From Bradyrhizobium sp. Ai1a-2 (GTDB lineage Bacteria > Pseudomonadota > Alphaproteobacteria > Rhizobiales > Xanthobacteraceae): a DNA stretch of 64,000 bases. The notes beneath the pieces were generated by a model. That model was not told the DNA's origin, ran no database searches, and saw only the letters and a list, made by a program, of their open reading frames with translations. The first letter of the stretch is position 1. Every line of letters begins with the position of its first letter. Made by a program: the position numbers and the translations under genes. Shown here in pieces: positions 50,301 to 58,761 of this stretch. The stretch is taken from assembly GCF_000426245.1 (NCBI RefSeq), contig NZ_AUEZ01000045.1, positions 1-64,000 on the forward strand. The letters are read 5' to 3'.

Positions 50301-52444
50301 ATGTCGGACGGCTTGAGGTCGGCGGGCTGCACGCCTTGCAGGGCCGTGACATTGCGCTGGTAGGAGGGGTCGAGGGCGGCCGCCGCAGCAGCAGCCTTCA
50401 GCTTGTCGCGCACGTGTCCCGACAGGTAGGAGTCCGCTGTCTGCCACGAGCCGTCCGTCGGGTCGCGGAAGATCGCGCTGCCGAGTTCGGCGACGACGTC
50501 GTCGCGGTCCCGGTGCAGCAGCTCGGCGATATGGTCGATGTCGATGCTGCCGCGCTCATTAAGGACGACGGCGAGCGCGTCTGCCGCGCTGGTAATTTCT
50601 GGGGCCGCCGGCGGCGCGATCACCCGCTCGGTGAAGATCGGCCCGGGCTTCGCGGTGTTGGTCTCGAGGTCGTAATCCTCGATCGATGCGACCAGCCAGC
50701 AGTCGGGGTCGTCGAGGAAGGGCTGGATGTTTGGCCGGCGGTGCGTCTCGCGCACCTCGCCGGTCTCCTCGTCCTCGGCGGTCGAGACCGTCGTGAAATT
50801 GATCGGGCCGAAGTCCCGAACGAAGTTCGACCAGGCGATGCGAAGCCTGACCTGCGCGTCCTTCCACGGTCGGTCGAGCTCCTGCGCCTTCAACACCTCG
50901 CGCACGGCGTCGCGGACCGGGATCAGCTTCCGGATGATGCTCACATGCTTTTCCGGGATGCCATCGGTGCTGCGGCCCTTACGCGCTTTCACCGCGACCG
51001 GGTCACCGTCGACGACCTGCATCAAGCCATGCGCCTTGTCGAAGAAGTAGCTGCCCTCGCGCACGTGGCGATCGGCAGGCCAATCGGCGTCAGATGGATC
51101 GCTGGCTTCTTCCAGGTCGGGATCGATCGCCTCCGGCTCGCCGTCATAGACGGCTATCGGGAGGAGCTCGACCGCGGCTTTGAGCATCGCTTCGAGATCC
51201 TCGTCCTCGCGCGGCAGGCATGTGTAGGCCTCGCCGAAGGGACCGGACGCGAGCGCGTGCGTGCCGAGCACGAAATCCGGGCGCTGCACGAACCATCGGT
51301 TCACGCGGATCGCGCTCTCGTCTTCCGCCGCCAGCCGGACCGCGTCGAGGTCGAGCCACGACAGGTCGCCTTCCACGTCTCCGACCTTGCGCTTGCGGAA
51401 GAACAGGATGTCGACGACGACATCGGTGCCGGCGCTGGCACGGAAGCAGCCCTCAGGCAGGCGAATGGCTGCGATCAGATCGGCCGACTTCGCGATGTGC
51501 TCACGCGCCGAGGCGTCCGACTTGTCCATCGTGCCGGAGCTCGTGACGAAGGCGGCGAGGGCGCCGGGCTTCAGGAGGTCGATTGCTCGCGCGATGAAAT
51601 AGTCGTGCAGGCGCAGGCCCATTGACCGGTAGGCGCGGTCGGAACGAACGATCCGGTCCGAGAACGGCGGATTGCCGACGGCGAGGTCAAAGCTCGCCGG
51701 CAACTCGGCGCGCGCGAAATCGCCTGTGACGATCCGCGCCCACGGCTGCAGCAGCCGGGCGATGCGTGCGGTGACAGGGTCGAACTCGACGCCCGTGACG
51801 TGGGAGGTCCCGCGTAGTTCCTCCGGCATCAGCGCCGGAAACAGCCCCGTGCCGATGCCGGGCTCAAGCACGCGGCCGCCGCGCCAGCCGAGGCGCTGCA
51901 GGCCTGACCAGATCGCGCGGACAATGAACTCGGGCGTGAAGTGAGCGTACTGGGTGCATCGCGCAAGCGAGGCGTAGCCGGCGGCGTCGACAGCGTCCTC
52001 GAGCTCTACGCCGATTTCCCTCCAACCCTTCGCGAACTCGGATTCGCCCGGACGGCGGAAGACGCCGTTGGCGAGCTCGGAAGCGCCGAAGCCCGTGAAG
52101 CGGATCAACTGCCGCTGCTCGTCCGACGAGGCGGGCCGCTGCTCCGCCTCGATCTGCGCCGCGAGCCGAATGGCCGCGACGCTGTCGCGGGCGCGCTGCT
52201 TCCAGCCCTTTGCCAGGTCGCGGTCGCCGGCGAGACGGAAGTTGTCGCCGCGCGTGCGGGCGTTCGGCGCCCGCTGCCGGGCGGGTTTGAGCGTCAGCCC
52301 CGCGGGGGCCGGCCCTGGCGGCGCTGCGCTGTCGTCGTGGTCGTCGCTCGAGTCGGCGGCGAAGGCGGTGACGTCGAGGCCGAGGCCCCAGGAGAGGGCG
52401 GGGTTGCCGAAGAGGTCGATCGTGAAAGGGTCGTCTTGCGCCAT
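47348..52444 (-). CDS. Giant DNA methylase-helicase fusion (N6-adenine methylase plus SNF2-type helicase)
   Basis: 1,698 residues from ATG 52,444 (MAQDDPFTIDLFGNPALSWG). Order: a methyltransferase domain with the SAM-binding LEPGIGTGLFPALMPEEL and catalytic NPPF in FDLAVGNPPFSDRI; a middle region; an SF2 helicase with Walker A-like LAHAVGAGKTMTMAA, DEAQ box QIIVDEAQEFRKL, SGTPITNTLGEMF and motif VI QREGRIVRQGN; then a coiled-coil tail (RRQMREAERDIELSNRRIGE). Proteins of this build are common on conjugative plasmids and phages and probably modify or protect plasmid DNA during transfer. No break is seen along its length. Confidence 0.9.
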   Translation of the reverse strand: MAQDDPFTIDLFGNPALSWGLGLDVTAFAADSSDDHDDSAAPPGPAPAGLTLKPARQRAPNARTRGDNFRLAGDRDLAKGWKQRARDSVAAIRLAAQIEAEQRPASSDEQRQLIRFTGFGASELANGVFRRPGESEFAKGWREIGVELEDAVDAAGYASLARCTQYAHFTPEFIVRAIWSGLQRLGWRGGRVLEPGIGTGLFPALMPEELRGTSHVTGVEFDPVTARIARLLQPWARIVTGDFARAELPASFDLAVGNPPFSDRIVRSDRAYRSMGLRLHDYFIARAIDLLKPGALAAFVTSSGTMDKSDASAREHIAKSADLIAAIRLPEGCFRASAGTDVVVDILFFRKRKVGDVEGDLSWLDLDAVRLAAEDESAIRVNRWFVQRPDFVLGTHALASGPFGEAYTCLPREDEDLEAMLKAAVELLPIAVYDGEPEAIDPDLEEASDPSDADWPADRHVREGSYFFDKAHGLMQVVDGDPVAVKARKGRSTDGIPEKHVSIIRKLIPVRDAVREVLKAQELDRPWKDAQVRLRIAWSNFVRDFGPINFTTVSTAEDEETGEVRETHRRPNIQPFLDDPDCWLVASIEDYDLETNTAKPGPIFTERVIAPPAAPEITSAADALAVVLNERGSIDIDHIAELLHRDRDDVVAELGSAIFRDPTDGSWQTADSYLSGHVRDKLKAAAAAAALDPSYQRNVTALQGVQPADLKPSDITARLGAPWIPAADVIAFVKAMMDADIKIYHMPELASWTVEARQLGWMAAGTSEWGTDRRHAGELLADALNSRVPQIFDTVKDGDSERRVLNVVDTEAAKTKLQKIKDAFQHWIWSDPDRTDRLARVYNDRFNNIAPRAFDGSHLKLPGASGAFVLYAHQKRGIWRIVSAGSTYLAHAVGAGKTMTMAAAVMEQRRLGLIAKAMLVVPGHCLAQAAREFLALYPNARILVADETNFTKDKRHRFLSRAATATWDAIIITHSAFRFIAVPSTFEQQMIQDELELYETLLTKVESDDRVSRKRLERLKEGLHERLESLSTRKDDLLTISEMGVDQIIVDEAQEFRKLSFATNMSTLKGVDPNGSQRAWDLYVKSRFIETKNPGRALVLASGTPITNTLGEMFSVQRYLGYDALLERGLHEFDAWASTFGDVTTELELQPSGKYKPVTRFATFVNVPELIAMFRSFADVVMPDDLRQYVEVPAVSTGKRQIVTAKPSPAFKRYQIQLGERIKAIEERDRAPEPGDDILLSVITDGRHAAIDLRLVNPDSDNEADNKLNMLVGNAFRIWNETAESNYTRTDGKPFELPGAAQMIFSDLGTISVERSRGFSAYRWIRDEVVRLGVPPGEIAFMQDYKKSEAKQRLFGDVRAGKVRFLIGSSDTMGTGVNAQLRLKALHHLDVPWLPSQIEQREGRIVRQGNQHDEIDIFADATEGSLDAQMWQNNERKARFIAAALSGETSVRRLEDMGESQANQFAMAKAIASGDPRLMQKAGLEADIARLERLRAAHIDDQHAVRRQMREAERDIELSNRRIGEIGQDIKRRVPTAGDAFSAAVTGTPYAERKFAGRALMKEILTLVQLQQEGEIVIASIGGFDVAYNGERFGGDGYRYTTMLLRTGAEYEIELPVTVTPLGAIARLEHALADFESERERYRQRLTEARRRLASYESRDGGEFAFTGELAEKRRQLVEVEKALAEDGEGTREIAAAA

Positions 52445-52562
52445 TGGAGATGTCCTTCTGCTGGGTGCGCGACCGCCGCGAGCCCGAGCGGGCTGCGTCA
52501 GACGCACGGCGTTGCGGGGGTGAGGGGAAGGCCGGCCGGGAGGCCGTGTGCTGAAATTGCGA

Positions 52563-52584
52563 AGCCCGGCGCGGGGGCCGGGCT
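52563..52584. terminator. Terminator-like hairpin after the DUF1419 gene
   Basis: AGCCCGGC-N6-GCCGGGCT, eight pairs, about 30 bases beyond the DUF1419 stop on the minus strand. Confidence 0.5.
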
Positions 52585-52615
52585 GTTCGCAAATCGAGGA
52601 GGGCGGGCGAACCGA

Positions 52616-53221
52616 CTAGGCCGCGACCGCTTCCGGCAGGTGGCGGAGCTGCACCGGCAGTTTCGCTGCGATCTCGACTTCGGTGAGGTCGTCCAGCAAC
52701 TTCAGCGCGGTGCCATGCTGGCCGGCGTAGACGAGCACGGTGCGGCGGCCGCGCGCGGCCGCGGGCCAGCGCTCGCCGGCGTAGGCACGGTAGTCGTCAT
52801 GCGTGCTCGACCAGATGTGCTCGAGCCGCTCTTCGCGCGTCATCGCGCGGACAGGACGAGACTCGCGCTCGATGATCGCGGCCTTCATCCGCTCCGGCGA
52901 CGCTCTGTCCGACAGGTCGCAATAGCCATGGAACCATCGCATCTGGCCGTCAATTGACAGTGATAGGAAAACGCTTGTCACACTTGCCGTCATGAATTCG
53001 CGCATCGCGAACATGTCGGCGCGCATCCATAGCGGCGGCAGGATCTCGAACATGTAGTCGTGCTCGCGCTCGGCGAGCTCGAACCATTCGCCAGCGAAAA
53101 GATGCTGGGCATCGCCTTCGGCCATGGCCGGATTGCCGCGATGGCGGTTGAACATACGGTGCATCTGGTGTCGCGTCGCGACGCCTTCGAAGACCTTGCG
53201 AACGATAGGTGAGGTGTGCAT
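52616..53221 (-). CDS. DUF1419 protein
   Basis: 201 residues starting MHTSPIVRKVFEGVATRHQM. The DUF1419 signature is LAEREHDYMFEILPPLWMRA then MFAMREFMTASVTSVFLSLS and WFHGYCDLSDR. The family is confined mainly to rhizobial plasmids and has no known function. The C-terminus (TVLVYAGQHGTALKLLDDL) is less conserved. It lies between the methylase-helicase and the TOPRIM gene on the same strand, each with its own long leader. Confidence 0.85.
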   Translation of the reverse strand: MHTSPIVRKVFEGVATRHQMHRMFNRHRGNPAMAEGDAQHLFAGEWFELAEREHDYMFEILPPLWMRADMFAMREFMTASVTSVFLSLSIDGQMRWFHGYCDLSDRASPERMKAAIIERESRPVRAMTREERLEHIWSSTHDDYRAYAGERWPAAARGRRTVLVYAGQHGTALKLLDDLTEVEIAAKLPVQLRHLPEAVAA

Positions 53222-53535
53222 CGGCGGCTCCTCTTGGCCTGGCCGGACTGAGGCGCGAGCGATCCTCCTGATCTCTTCGTCGCTTCAATCCTTCATCACA
53301 CCTCCTCGCCGGCCGCATCGAAGGTCCGGCGGGTCAAGGGCCGCGGAACGCGGGCGAAGCTTCACCCTTGACGCGCCGGCCGGTCATGCGGCAGCGCCTC
53401 ATTCCCCATTCATCTTTCCTTTCCCATTGCGCGATCGCCTTCCCCTGCCGCTCACCGGCAGCATCGGGACCGCACTCATGCCGCGGCATTGCCGCTGCGC
53501 CACCACGCGGCCAGGCGTCCCATTCGCGAGCAGCA
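53222..53535. other. 314-base leader of the DUF1419 gene
   Basis: No gene. A GC-rich stretch with local inverted repeats (for example GGTCAAGGG near 53,332 and CCCTTGACG near 53,365), which may fold as a leader RNA. Confidence 0.4.
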
Positions 53536-54435
53536 TCAAGAGGCCGCCGTCAGGGCGTTCAGATCCTCATTCCAATCGACGGTACGTGGTTGTGCTCGCG
53601 CATACTCCGCACTCGCTTCCGCGGCGATGGCACGAACGCGATCGGCATACACGTCACCCTGTCGGTTGTTGTCGGTCGCTGCCACAAGGCGGACGTTGGC
53701 GCGCCTGGCCAGATTGCGGATGGCATGATCTGTCGCTGGGGACCAGCCGCCTCCGGTGCTGACATAAAGCGTATCGGAGCGTCGGACCTCGATCGCAGCA
53801 AGGCTCATGGCATCGATGGCCGCCTCTGTAATGCAGATCCGCTCGGACTCGGGCGGCCCGAAGCGGAAAAGTTCTTTCGCGCCCTCAGTGGCGAAGCCGC
53901 GCCATGCCGGTCCGCGCTCCTCCCAGCCCGTGATCGCTCCGGCAGAATCGCTATGGGCGGCCCATATGCTGCCTTGGGGGCCTTCTCGCAATTTATCGCA
54001 GGTGACCGCCTGCTTCACGATGTCGGCCGGCAGCCCGCGCGCGTCCGTGAGATAGCGCCAGGCTGGCGAGCCCGGGCGCGGCTTGAAGCGATTTTGCCAC
54101 CGCTCGGTGATGGATCCAGGCGTCCTCGGCCTTGGCGGCCGCTGCCACGCTGGCGCGCTGGGACGGAAACCAACCATATCCGCAACACGGTCACATGCTT
54201 CGACGAAACCATCGGCACCAAGAAGTTCGGCGAGCGAAAACACGTCTCCCTTCGCAGGCGACAACGGATCGAACCAACCGCGGCCTTCGTGGATAACGAT
54301 AATGATGTTGCTGTCACGGCGATACTTGATCGCGCGTCGGGTGCTTTCCTTGACGTCGACCTTCCAGCCGTCTTTCTCCAGCAGAGCCGCGCAGCCGACC
54401 TTTTGGCGTAGCTCCTCGATTTCTCTCTTGTCCAT
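53536..54435 (-). CDS. DUF3991/TOPRIM-domain primase-like protein
   Basis: 299 residues starting MDKREIEELRQKVGCAALLE. The N-terminal DUF3991-type part includes IIIVIHEGRGWFDPLSPAKG and GDVFSLAELLGADGF. A Toprim_2 part follows with SERICITEAAIDAMSLAAIE (glutamate) and NVRLVAATDNNRQGDVYADR (D-x-D-like DNN). Such proteins are plasmid relatives of DnaG primase without the zinc finger, and may prime the transferred strand in recipients. It appears intact. The RIT element 2 begins about 250 bases upstream. Confidence 0.85.
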   Translation of the reverse strand: MDKREIEELRQKVGCAALLEKDGWKVDVKESTRRAIKYRRDSNIIIVIHEGRGWFDPLSPAKGDVFSLAELLGADGFVEACDRVADMVGFRPSAPAWQRPPRPRTPGSITERWQNRFKPRPGSPAWRYLTDARGLPADIVKQAVTCDKLREGPQGSIWAAHSDSAGAITGWEERGPAWRGFATEGAKELFRFGPPESERICITEAAIDAMSLAAIEVRRSDTLYVSTGGGWSPATDHAIRNLARRANVRLVAATDNNRQGDVYADRVRAIAAEASAEYARAQPRTVDWNEDLNALTAAS

Positions 54436-54690
54436 TTGTCTGCACCGGTCTCGCGCAAACGAGTCCGCCCCTTCTGTTGGTCTCTCTTGCTCCTAGCCTT
54501 GCGGAACATCCCCGACCGGCCGCGAAGCCTGCCGAATGCAAGGGCGCGCTGACCAACCGTCAGTCGCCGCGTCATCGGGCGCGGCGAAGCCTCCCTTGCA
54601 GCCGGCATGGCGCCAGCGGCAGCCGGTCACCCGGCTCAATGAGCCGGGCACCAGGGGTCGTATTCATGATTATGCGGATGTGAGCATAAT
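54436..54690. other. Leader of the TOPRIM gene and flank of RIT element 2
   Basis: GC-rich leader DNA, then AT-rich DNA from 54,660 with repeated TCATGATTATG words that include the 16-bp palindrome at 54,685-54,700. No gene. Confidence 0.45.
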
Positions 54691-54700
54691 CATGATTATG
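54685..54700. repeat. 16-bp palindrome at the left end of RIT element 2
   Basis: CATAATCATGATTATG, perfect, overlapping the outer bases of the left terminal repeat. It is the counterpart of the 16-bp palindrome of RIT element 1. Confidence 0.7.
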
Positions 54701-54719
54701 ATCCGTTCGAGATTATGGA
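54691..54719 (+). repeat. RIT element 2 left terminal inverted repeat
   Basis: 29 bp beginning CATGATTATGATCCGTTCGA, inverted at 58,098-58,126 with one mismatch. Confidence 0.88.
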
Positions 54720-54842
54720 GAGCTGATGCCAGCCCGCCGCTGAATCGACGGAAACGCCGGGCTTGTGGCCCGACGTTTCTTCTTTGAAGTGCACATAATT
54801 CTGAGCTTCAGATTGGTCTCTCATCAGCAAGGGAGATCGAGA

Positions 54843-56078
54843 ATGTCTACACCTCTTAAACCCCAACTCAGGATCGAAGATCCGGACAATGTTCTCTGGC
54901 CCATCATGGGCCTCTATACGGACTATCTCGCACGAGGTCGCTATTGCGCTGAGCGTCGCCGTCGATATACCGCCTCGGCTCTTCACTTCGGCGATTGGTT
55001 GCACAGCGAGGGCGCTGGACGGGGCGACATCGACGAGACTCGGATCAGCCGCTTTCTCGCCGACCACCTGACTACCTGCTTATGCGGACATCCAGTTCCG
55101 CGCGGCCTGATAGTCAACAGGGCGGCACTTAACAACCTGCTCCGCGTGCTGCGCGCGCACAACATTGTCGCGACTCCAGCACTCGACGCGATCGAAATGG
55201 AGCTTGTCCGATTCGACGACAAAATGAGCGACGTCTGGGGGCTGACGCAGGGTACACGAGATCATCGCCGCCGCATCATACGACGCCTGCTCCGGGAGCA
55301 GTTTGGCGCAGGACCCATCGAACTCGGCAGGCTCACGCCCAATGCTATTCGCGCCTTCGTGCTTGGCGACGCCGAATGGAGCACCAGCACCATCCGTGTT
55401 ATGGCTGGCGCAGTCCGTTGCTACCTTCGTTATCGTGCACTGGTGGGCGATGACGTTGCTCATCTCGGCAAAGCAGTACCGCGCCCGGCGTTCTGGCGGG
55501 ATACGGAGCTCCCGGAAGCTCTGTCGGCAGCGGATATCGAGCGACTGTTCTCGGCGTTCGACAGGCCATGTCCGTCGCGACGACGGGGCTATGCCATAGT
55601 GCGTTGTCTGGCCGATCTCGGTTTACGTTCAAGTGAGGTCATCCGGCTGACCCTTGATGACATCGACTGGAAGGAAGGTATCGTAAAGGTATCCGCGGGG
55701 AAGGCTCGACGGTCCGACATACTCCCGCTCTCGCCCGCGACCGGCGAAGCGCTCGTCGATTACATTCTCCATGAGCGGCCAGCGACCGCGCGGCGTGAGG
55801 TGTTCGTCCGTCATGTCGCTCCGCTCGGCGAGCCGGTGGGTAGACGCGTGGTGCAGAAGACGGTCCATGCTGCCTACGCTCGGCTCGGCTGGGACAGGAG
55901 CCGGGTTCACATCCTACGTCACACGCTCGCAAGCCGATTGGTCAACTCCGGCGTGTCAATGAAACAGATCGCTGACGTTTTGCGCCACCGCAGCATCGTC
56001 ACCTCCGCAACCTACGCGCGGGTTGACATCGCTCGGCTATCGGCTGTCGCGCTGCCCTGGCCGGGAGCGATCGCATGA
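54843..56078 (+). CDS. RIT element 2 tyrosine recombinase A
   Basis: 411 residues from ATG 54,843 (MSTPLKPQLRIEDPDNVLWP), with a GGGAGATCGAGA site ahead; the open frame further upstream has no family sequence. Catalytic features: Arg in LGLRSSEVIRLTLDDIDW, VHILRHTLASRLVNSGVS, and LRHRSIVTSATYARVDIARL with the tyrosine. It is the first of the coupled trio; its stop overlaps the next start (ATGA). Intact, unlike the B gene of element 1. Confidence 0.92.
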   Translation: MSTPLKPQLRIEDPDNVLWPIMGLYTDYLARGRYCAERRRRYTASALHFGDWLHSEGAGRGDIDETRISRFLADHLTTCLCGHPVPRGLIVNRAALNNLLRVLRAHNIVATPALDAIEMELVRFDDKMSDVWGLTQGTRDHRRRIIRRLLREQFGAGPIELGRLTPNAIRAFVLGDAEWSTSTIRVMAGAVRCYLRYRALVGDDVAHLGKAVPRPAFWRDTELPEALSAADIERLFSAFDRPCPSRRRGYAIVRCLADLGLRSSEVIRLTLDDIDWKEGIVKVSAGKARRSDILPLSPATGEALVDYILHERPATARREVFVRHVAPLGEPVGRRVVQKTVHAAYARLGWDRSRVHILRHTLASRLVNSGVSMKQIADVLRHRSIVTSATYARVDIARLSAVALPWPGAIA

Positions 56079-57040
56079 GCACTCCAGTCACAATGCTCGC
56101 GCGCGCCGAGGCATATCTTGCCGAACGCCGCCGGCTCGGGTTCAAATTGGACCGGTCGGGTAGCCTCACACGGGCCTTCGCCCGCTTTGCCGACGCAAGC
56201 GGCCATGAAGGTCCCCTGACATCTGCCATAGTGCTGCGCTGGGCGAAGGAGAAGGCGATGCATGCCGACCCCTTCACCTGGGCGCAGCGGCTTAACGTGC
56301 TCCGGCCGTTCGCGCGGTATCTGGCCGATGCCGAGCCAGCAACGGTGTTCCCGGAAGGCTCGCCCTTCGGGCGTGCGAAGCGCCGCCTGGCACCACACGT
56401 CTTCACACCTGCCGAGGTGGACGCGATCATCGCGGCCGCGCGGGCCCTTCCGACCGTATTTGGCGCCGGCCCGACCACGCTCCCGACGCTACTTGGTCTG
56501 CTTGCCGCGACGGGCCTCCGCATCTCTGAGGCGCTGAGACTCCGGTGCGGCGATCTCCACGATGCTGGAACTCACGTCACGGTGAAGCACTCCAAGTTCG
56601 AGAGGACACGCATAGTACCGTTGCACCCGACCACGACGGCGGCCTTGAGAGATTACCTCCGCAGGCGGGCGAGGTTCGGCTCGACCGACCATTCGGCACC
56701 GTTCTTCCTCGACGAGCGCAGTGGCAAGGCCCTTGGCTATCGGACTGCGCGTCAGGCATGGCTTCGCCTGGCCGCAGGCCTCGGTATGTTGCCCCGCGGC
56801 GGCCATTCCTCCATCCGTATCCACGATCTGCGGCACACCTTTATATGCCGCCGGCTGATGCTCTGGCAGGCCGACGGTGCGGAGATCGACAGCGCAATGC
56901 TGGCGCTCTCGACTTACGTCGGCCACGTCAATCTCGGCGACACCTACTGGTATTTGCAAGCAGTGCCCGAACTCATGGCGCTCGCGGGAAGCCGCTTCGA
57001 GGTGCTCGCGTCGCGGTTCGGGGAGGCTCACCATGAGTGA
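56075..57040 (+). CDS. RIT element 2 tyrosine recombinase B
   Basis: 321 residues starting MSTPVTMLARAEAYLAERRR. Features: TGLRISEALRLRCGDLHD (Arg), SIRIHDLRHTFICRRLMLW, STYVGHVNLGDTYWYLQAVP with the YWYLQAVPEL ending shared with element 1. It overlaps recombinase A by four bases and recombinase C by eight. It shows what the full length of the broken copy at 39,129-40,008 should be. Confidence 0.92.
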   Translation: MSTPVTMLARAEAYLAERRRLGFKLDRSGSLTRAFARFADASGHEGPLTSAIVLRWAKEKAMHADPFTWAQRLNVLRPFARYLADAEPATVFPEGSPFGRAKRRLAPHVFTPAEVDAIIAAARALPTVFGAGPTTLPTLLGLLAATGLRISEALRLRCGDLHDAGTHVTVKHSKFERTRIVPLHPTTTAALRDYLRRRARFGSTDHSAPFFLDERSGKALGYRTARQAWLRLAAGLGMLPRGGHSSIRIHDLRHTFICRRLMLWQADGAEIDSAMLALSTYVGHVNLGDTYWYLQAVPELMALAGSRFEVLASRFGEAHHE

Positions 57041-58037
57041 TGTAACTCCTTCGTTCCCGATGCTCCTCCAGCGCTTCTTCGTCGATCATCTTCGCCAGCA
57101 GCGAGCTGTCAGCCCTAGCACAGTCGCGGCCTACCGCGACACGTTCAAGATGCTGCTCGCCTTCTCGCAGAAGGCGATCGGCAAAGCTCCGACCGATCTC
57201 GCCCTGACCGACCTGGACGCGACGCTGATCCTCGCCTTTCTCGACCACCTTGAGCGTGAGCGAAAGAACTGCGTGCGGAGCCGCAACGCGCGCCTGTCGG
57301 CGATCCGTTCCTTCCTGAAGTTCGCCGCCCACGAGGATCTGACTGCGCTTGCGGTCATCGAACGCAGCCTTGCCGTCCCGCAGAAGCGTCATGACAAGGC
57401 CGTGCTCGGCTTCCTGTCCCGACCCGAAATGGATGCGATCATCGCGGCGCCGGATTGCGCGACATGGGCCGGGCGGCGCGATCAAGCGCTGTTCACGCTC
57501 CTCTACAATACAGGCGCCAGAGTATCTGAAGCGATCAACCTGCGGGTCGATGACGTGGTGCTGGACGTCTCGCCAGTCGCACACCTCCATGGCAAGGGGA
57601 GAAAGCGACGAAGCGTTCCACTCTGGAAGGCGACCGCCGCGACGCTCCGACAGTGGCTTCGCCACCTGCCGGACACCGGCTCGCAGGGGTATCTGTTCCC
57701 GAGCAGCGCGGGCAGACGACTGTCACGTTCGAGCGTGACACAGCGGCTCGCGCAGGCGGTCGCGGAGGTAGTTTGCCAGCTTCCTGCCCTTGCCGAACGG
57801 GCGGTCTCGCCCCACACGATCCGCCACACGACTGCGATGCACCTGCTGCAGTCGGGCGTGGATATCACCGTTATCGCATTGTGGCTCGGCCACGAGCACC
57901 CAAGCACGACACACATCTACATGGAGGCGGACCTCGCCATGAAGGAGGCGGCATTGAGCCGGCTCCAACCGATCGCCACTGTGCCAGCACGGTATTGTCC
58001 ACCGGACGAACTCATGGCCTTCCTGCAGTCACTGTGA
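57033..58037 (+). CDS. RIT element 2 tyrosine recombinase C
   Basis: 334 residues from ATG 57,033 (MSDVTPSFPMLLQRFFVDHL), inside the end of recombinase B. Features: NTGARVSEAINLRVDD (Arg), SPHTIRHTTAMHLLQSGVDI, WLGHEHPSTTHIYMEADLAM with the tyrosine. The open frame before the ATG is the shifted reading of recombinase B. A strong hairpin follows the stop (58,042-58,070). Intact. Confidence 0.92.
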   Translation: MSDVTPSFPMLLQRFFVDHLRQQRAVSPSTVAAYRDTFKMLLAFSQKAIGKAPTDLALTDLDATLILAFLDHLERERKNCVRSRNARLSAIRSFLKFAAHEDLTALAVIERSLAVPQKRHDKAVLGFLSRPEMDAIIAAPDCATWAGRRDQALFTLLYNTGARVSEAINLRVDDVVLDVSPVAHLHGKGRKRRSVPLWKATAATLRQWLRHLPDTGSQGYLFPSSAGRRLSRSSVTQRLAQAVAEVVCQLPALAERAVSPHTIRHTTAMHLLQSGVDITVIALWLGHEHPSTTHIYMEADLAMKEAALSRLQPIATVPARYCPPDELMAFLQSL

Positions 58038-58041
58038 CTAT

Positions 58042-58070
58042 GCGCAGCCCGATCCCGGGTCGGGCTGCGC
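58042..58070 (+). terminator. Hairpin after RIT element 2 recombinase operon
   Basis: GCGCAGCCCGA-N7-TCGGGCTGCGC, 11 perfect pairs, a few bases after the stop at 58,037. It ends transcription before the terminal repeat. Confidence 0.7.
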
Positions 58071-58084
58071 TCTCACAGGCTTCC

Positions 58085-58270
58085 TCAATCCGAGCTGTCC
58101 ATAATCTCGAACGGATCATAATCGTGAACGATCGCGTCCTGATCGCCGTCGTACTCGCTGGAGACCATCACGCCGAATTCGTTGTCAGCCTGGAAAAGAA
58201 TGACCGGCACCATGAGCGTGCGGGCCAGATCGAAGGCGTGGTTCTGAGCGAGAGTGAGATTGTGCGACAT
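58085..58270 (-). CDS. Small conserved rhizobial protein whose 3' end overlaps the RIT end
   Basis: 61 residues from ATG 58,270 (MSHNLTLAQNHAFDLARTLM). The middle VPVILFQADNEFGVMVSSEY then DGDQDAIVHDYDPF is typical of a short protein family on rhizobial plasmids. The final codons (HDYDPFEIMD) fall inside the right terminal repeat of RIT element 2, so the last residues after DPF may come from the element. It has a long leader upstream like the other plasmid genes. Confidence 0.6.
   Translation of the reverse strand: MSHNLTLAQNHAFDLARTLMVPVILFQADNEFGVMVSSEYDGDQDAIVHDYDPFEIMDSSD
58098..58126 (-). repeat. RIT element 2 right terminal inverted repeat
   Basis: 29 bp, inverse of 54,691-54,719 with one difference. 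It overlaps the coding end of the 58,270 gene. Confidence 0.88.
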
Positions 58271-58761
58271 TGAAGGCTCCCATCTTGCGGCGGGGACCAT
58301 CCCCGCTCGATAGGCGCCGACGTGTTCGGGGGCGGCTGCGGTCACCTCGAGAGGCGAAGCCGAAGAGGTCGCACGCTTGCGTAGCGAACCCCTTGCGGGT
58401 TGATCGTGGAAGGCCGAACCAGAACCAAGGAAAGCCCATACGAGAGCGGGATTGGTCCTTCACCGGAAGCATGGTCTGCCAAAACGCACATATTTGGCCC
58501 CGCGGATAACCAAGCGGAGGCTGCTTTGCAAATTGTCCCATTCAACGCACTCAAGGTCGTCGGCAGCGCGCGCACGCATGGATCAACTCCCGGCCCGAGT
58601 TCGTTTGAAGCTGCTTCCGATCGGATCAGCAGGTGTTGTTGGTCGGGGATTCGGGCCGTTTGCGTCAGGGATGGCAGCCCGCAAGGGGGAAGACCCGCTT
58701 GCGGGGCTTCAGCGTAGCCAACAGCCCGGCCCGCAGGGCGACGCCCAGCCTGTTCCATGCG
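58271..58761. other. About 490 bases without a clear gene
   Basis: The left part is the leader of the 58,270 gene. The rest, up to the LuxR-type gene's end, shows no recognisable coding sequence on either strand. Confidence 0.4.

Larger units (their letters stand above)
54691..58126. mobile_element. RIT element 2 (three tyrosine recombinases)
   Basis: About 3.4 kb bounded by 29-bp inverted repeats at 54,691-54,719 and 58,098-58,126 (28 of 29 identical). Three overlapping recombinase genes on the plus strand. The sequence is clearly different from RIT element 1, though the gene order is the same. The right end lies in the 3' end of a small gene (58,085-58,270). Confidence 0.85.

Noticed and set aside
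49052..51625. An 857-codon open frame on the plus strand
   Set aside because: It lies wholly antisense to the methylase-helicase, whose minus-strand frame has clear motifs. The plus-strand translation shows no family and is rich in Arg, Gly and Val as expected of a GC-rich shadow.
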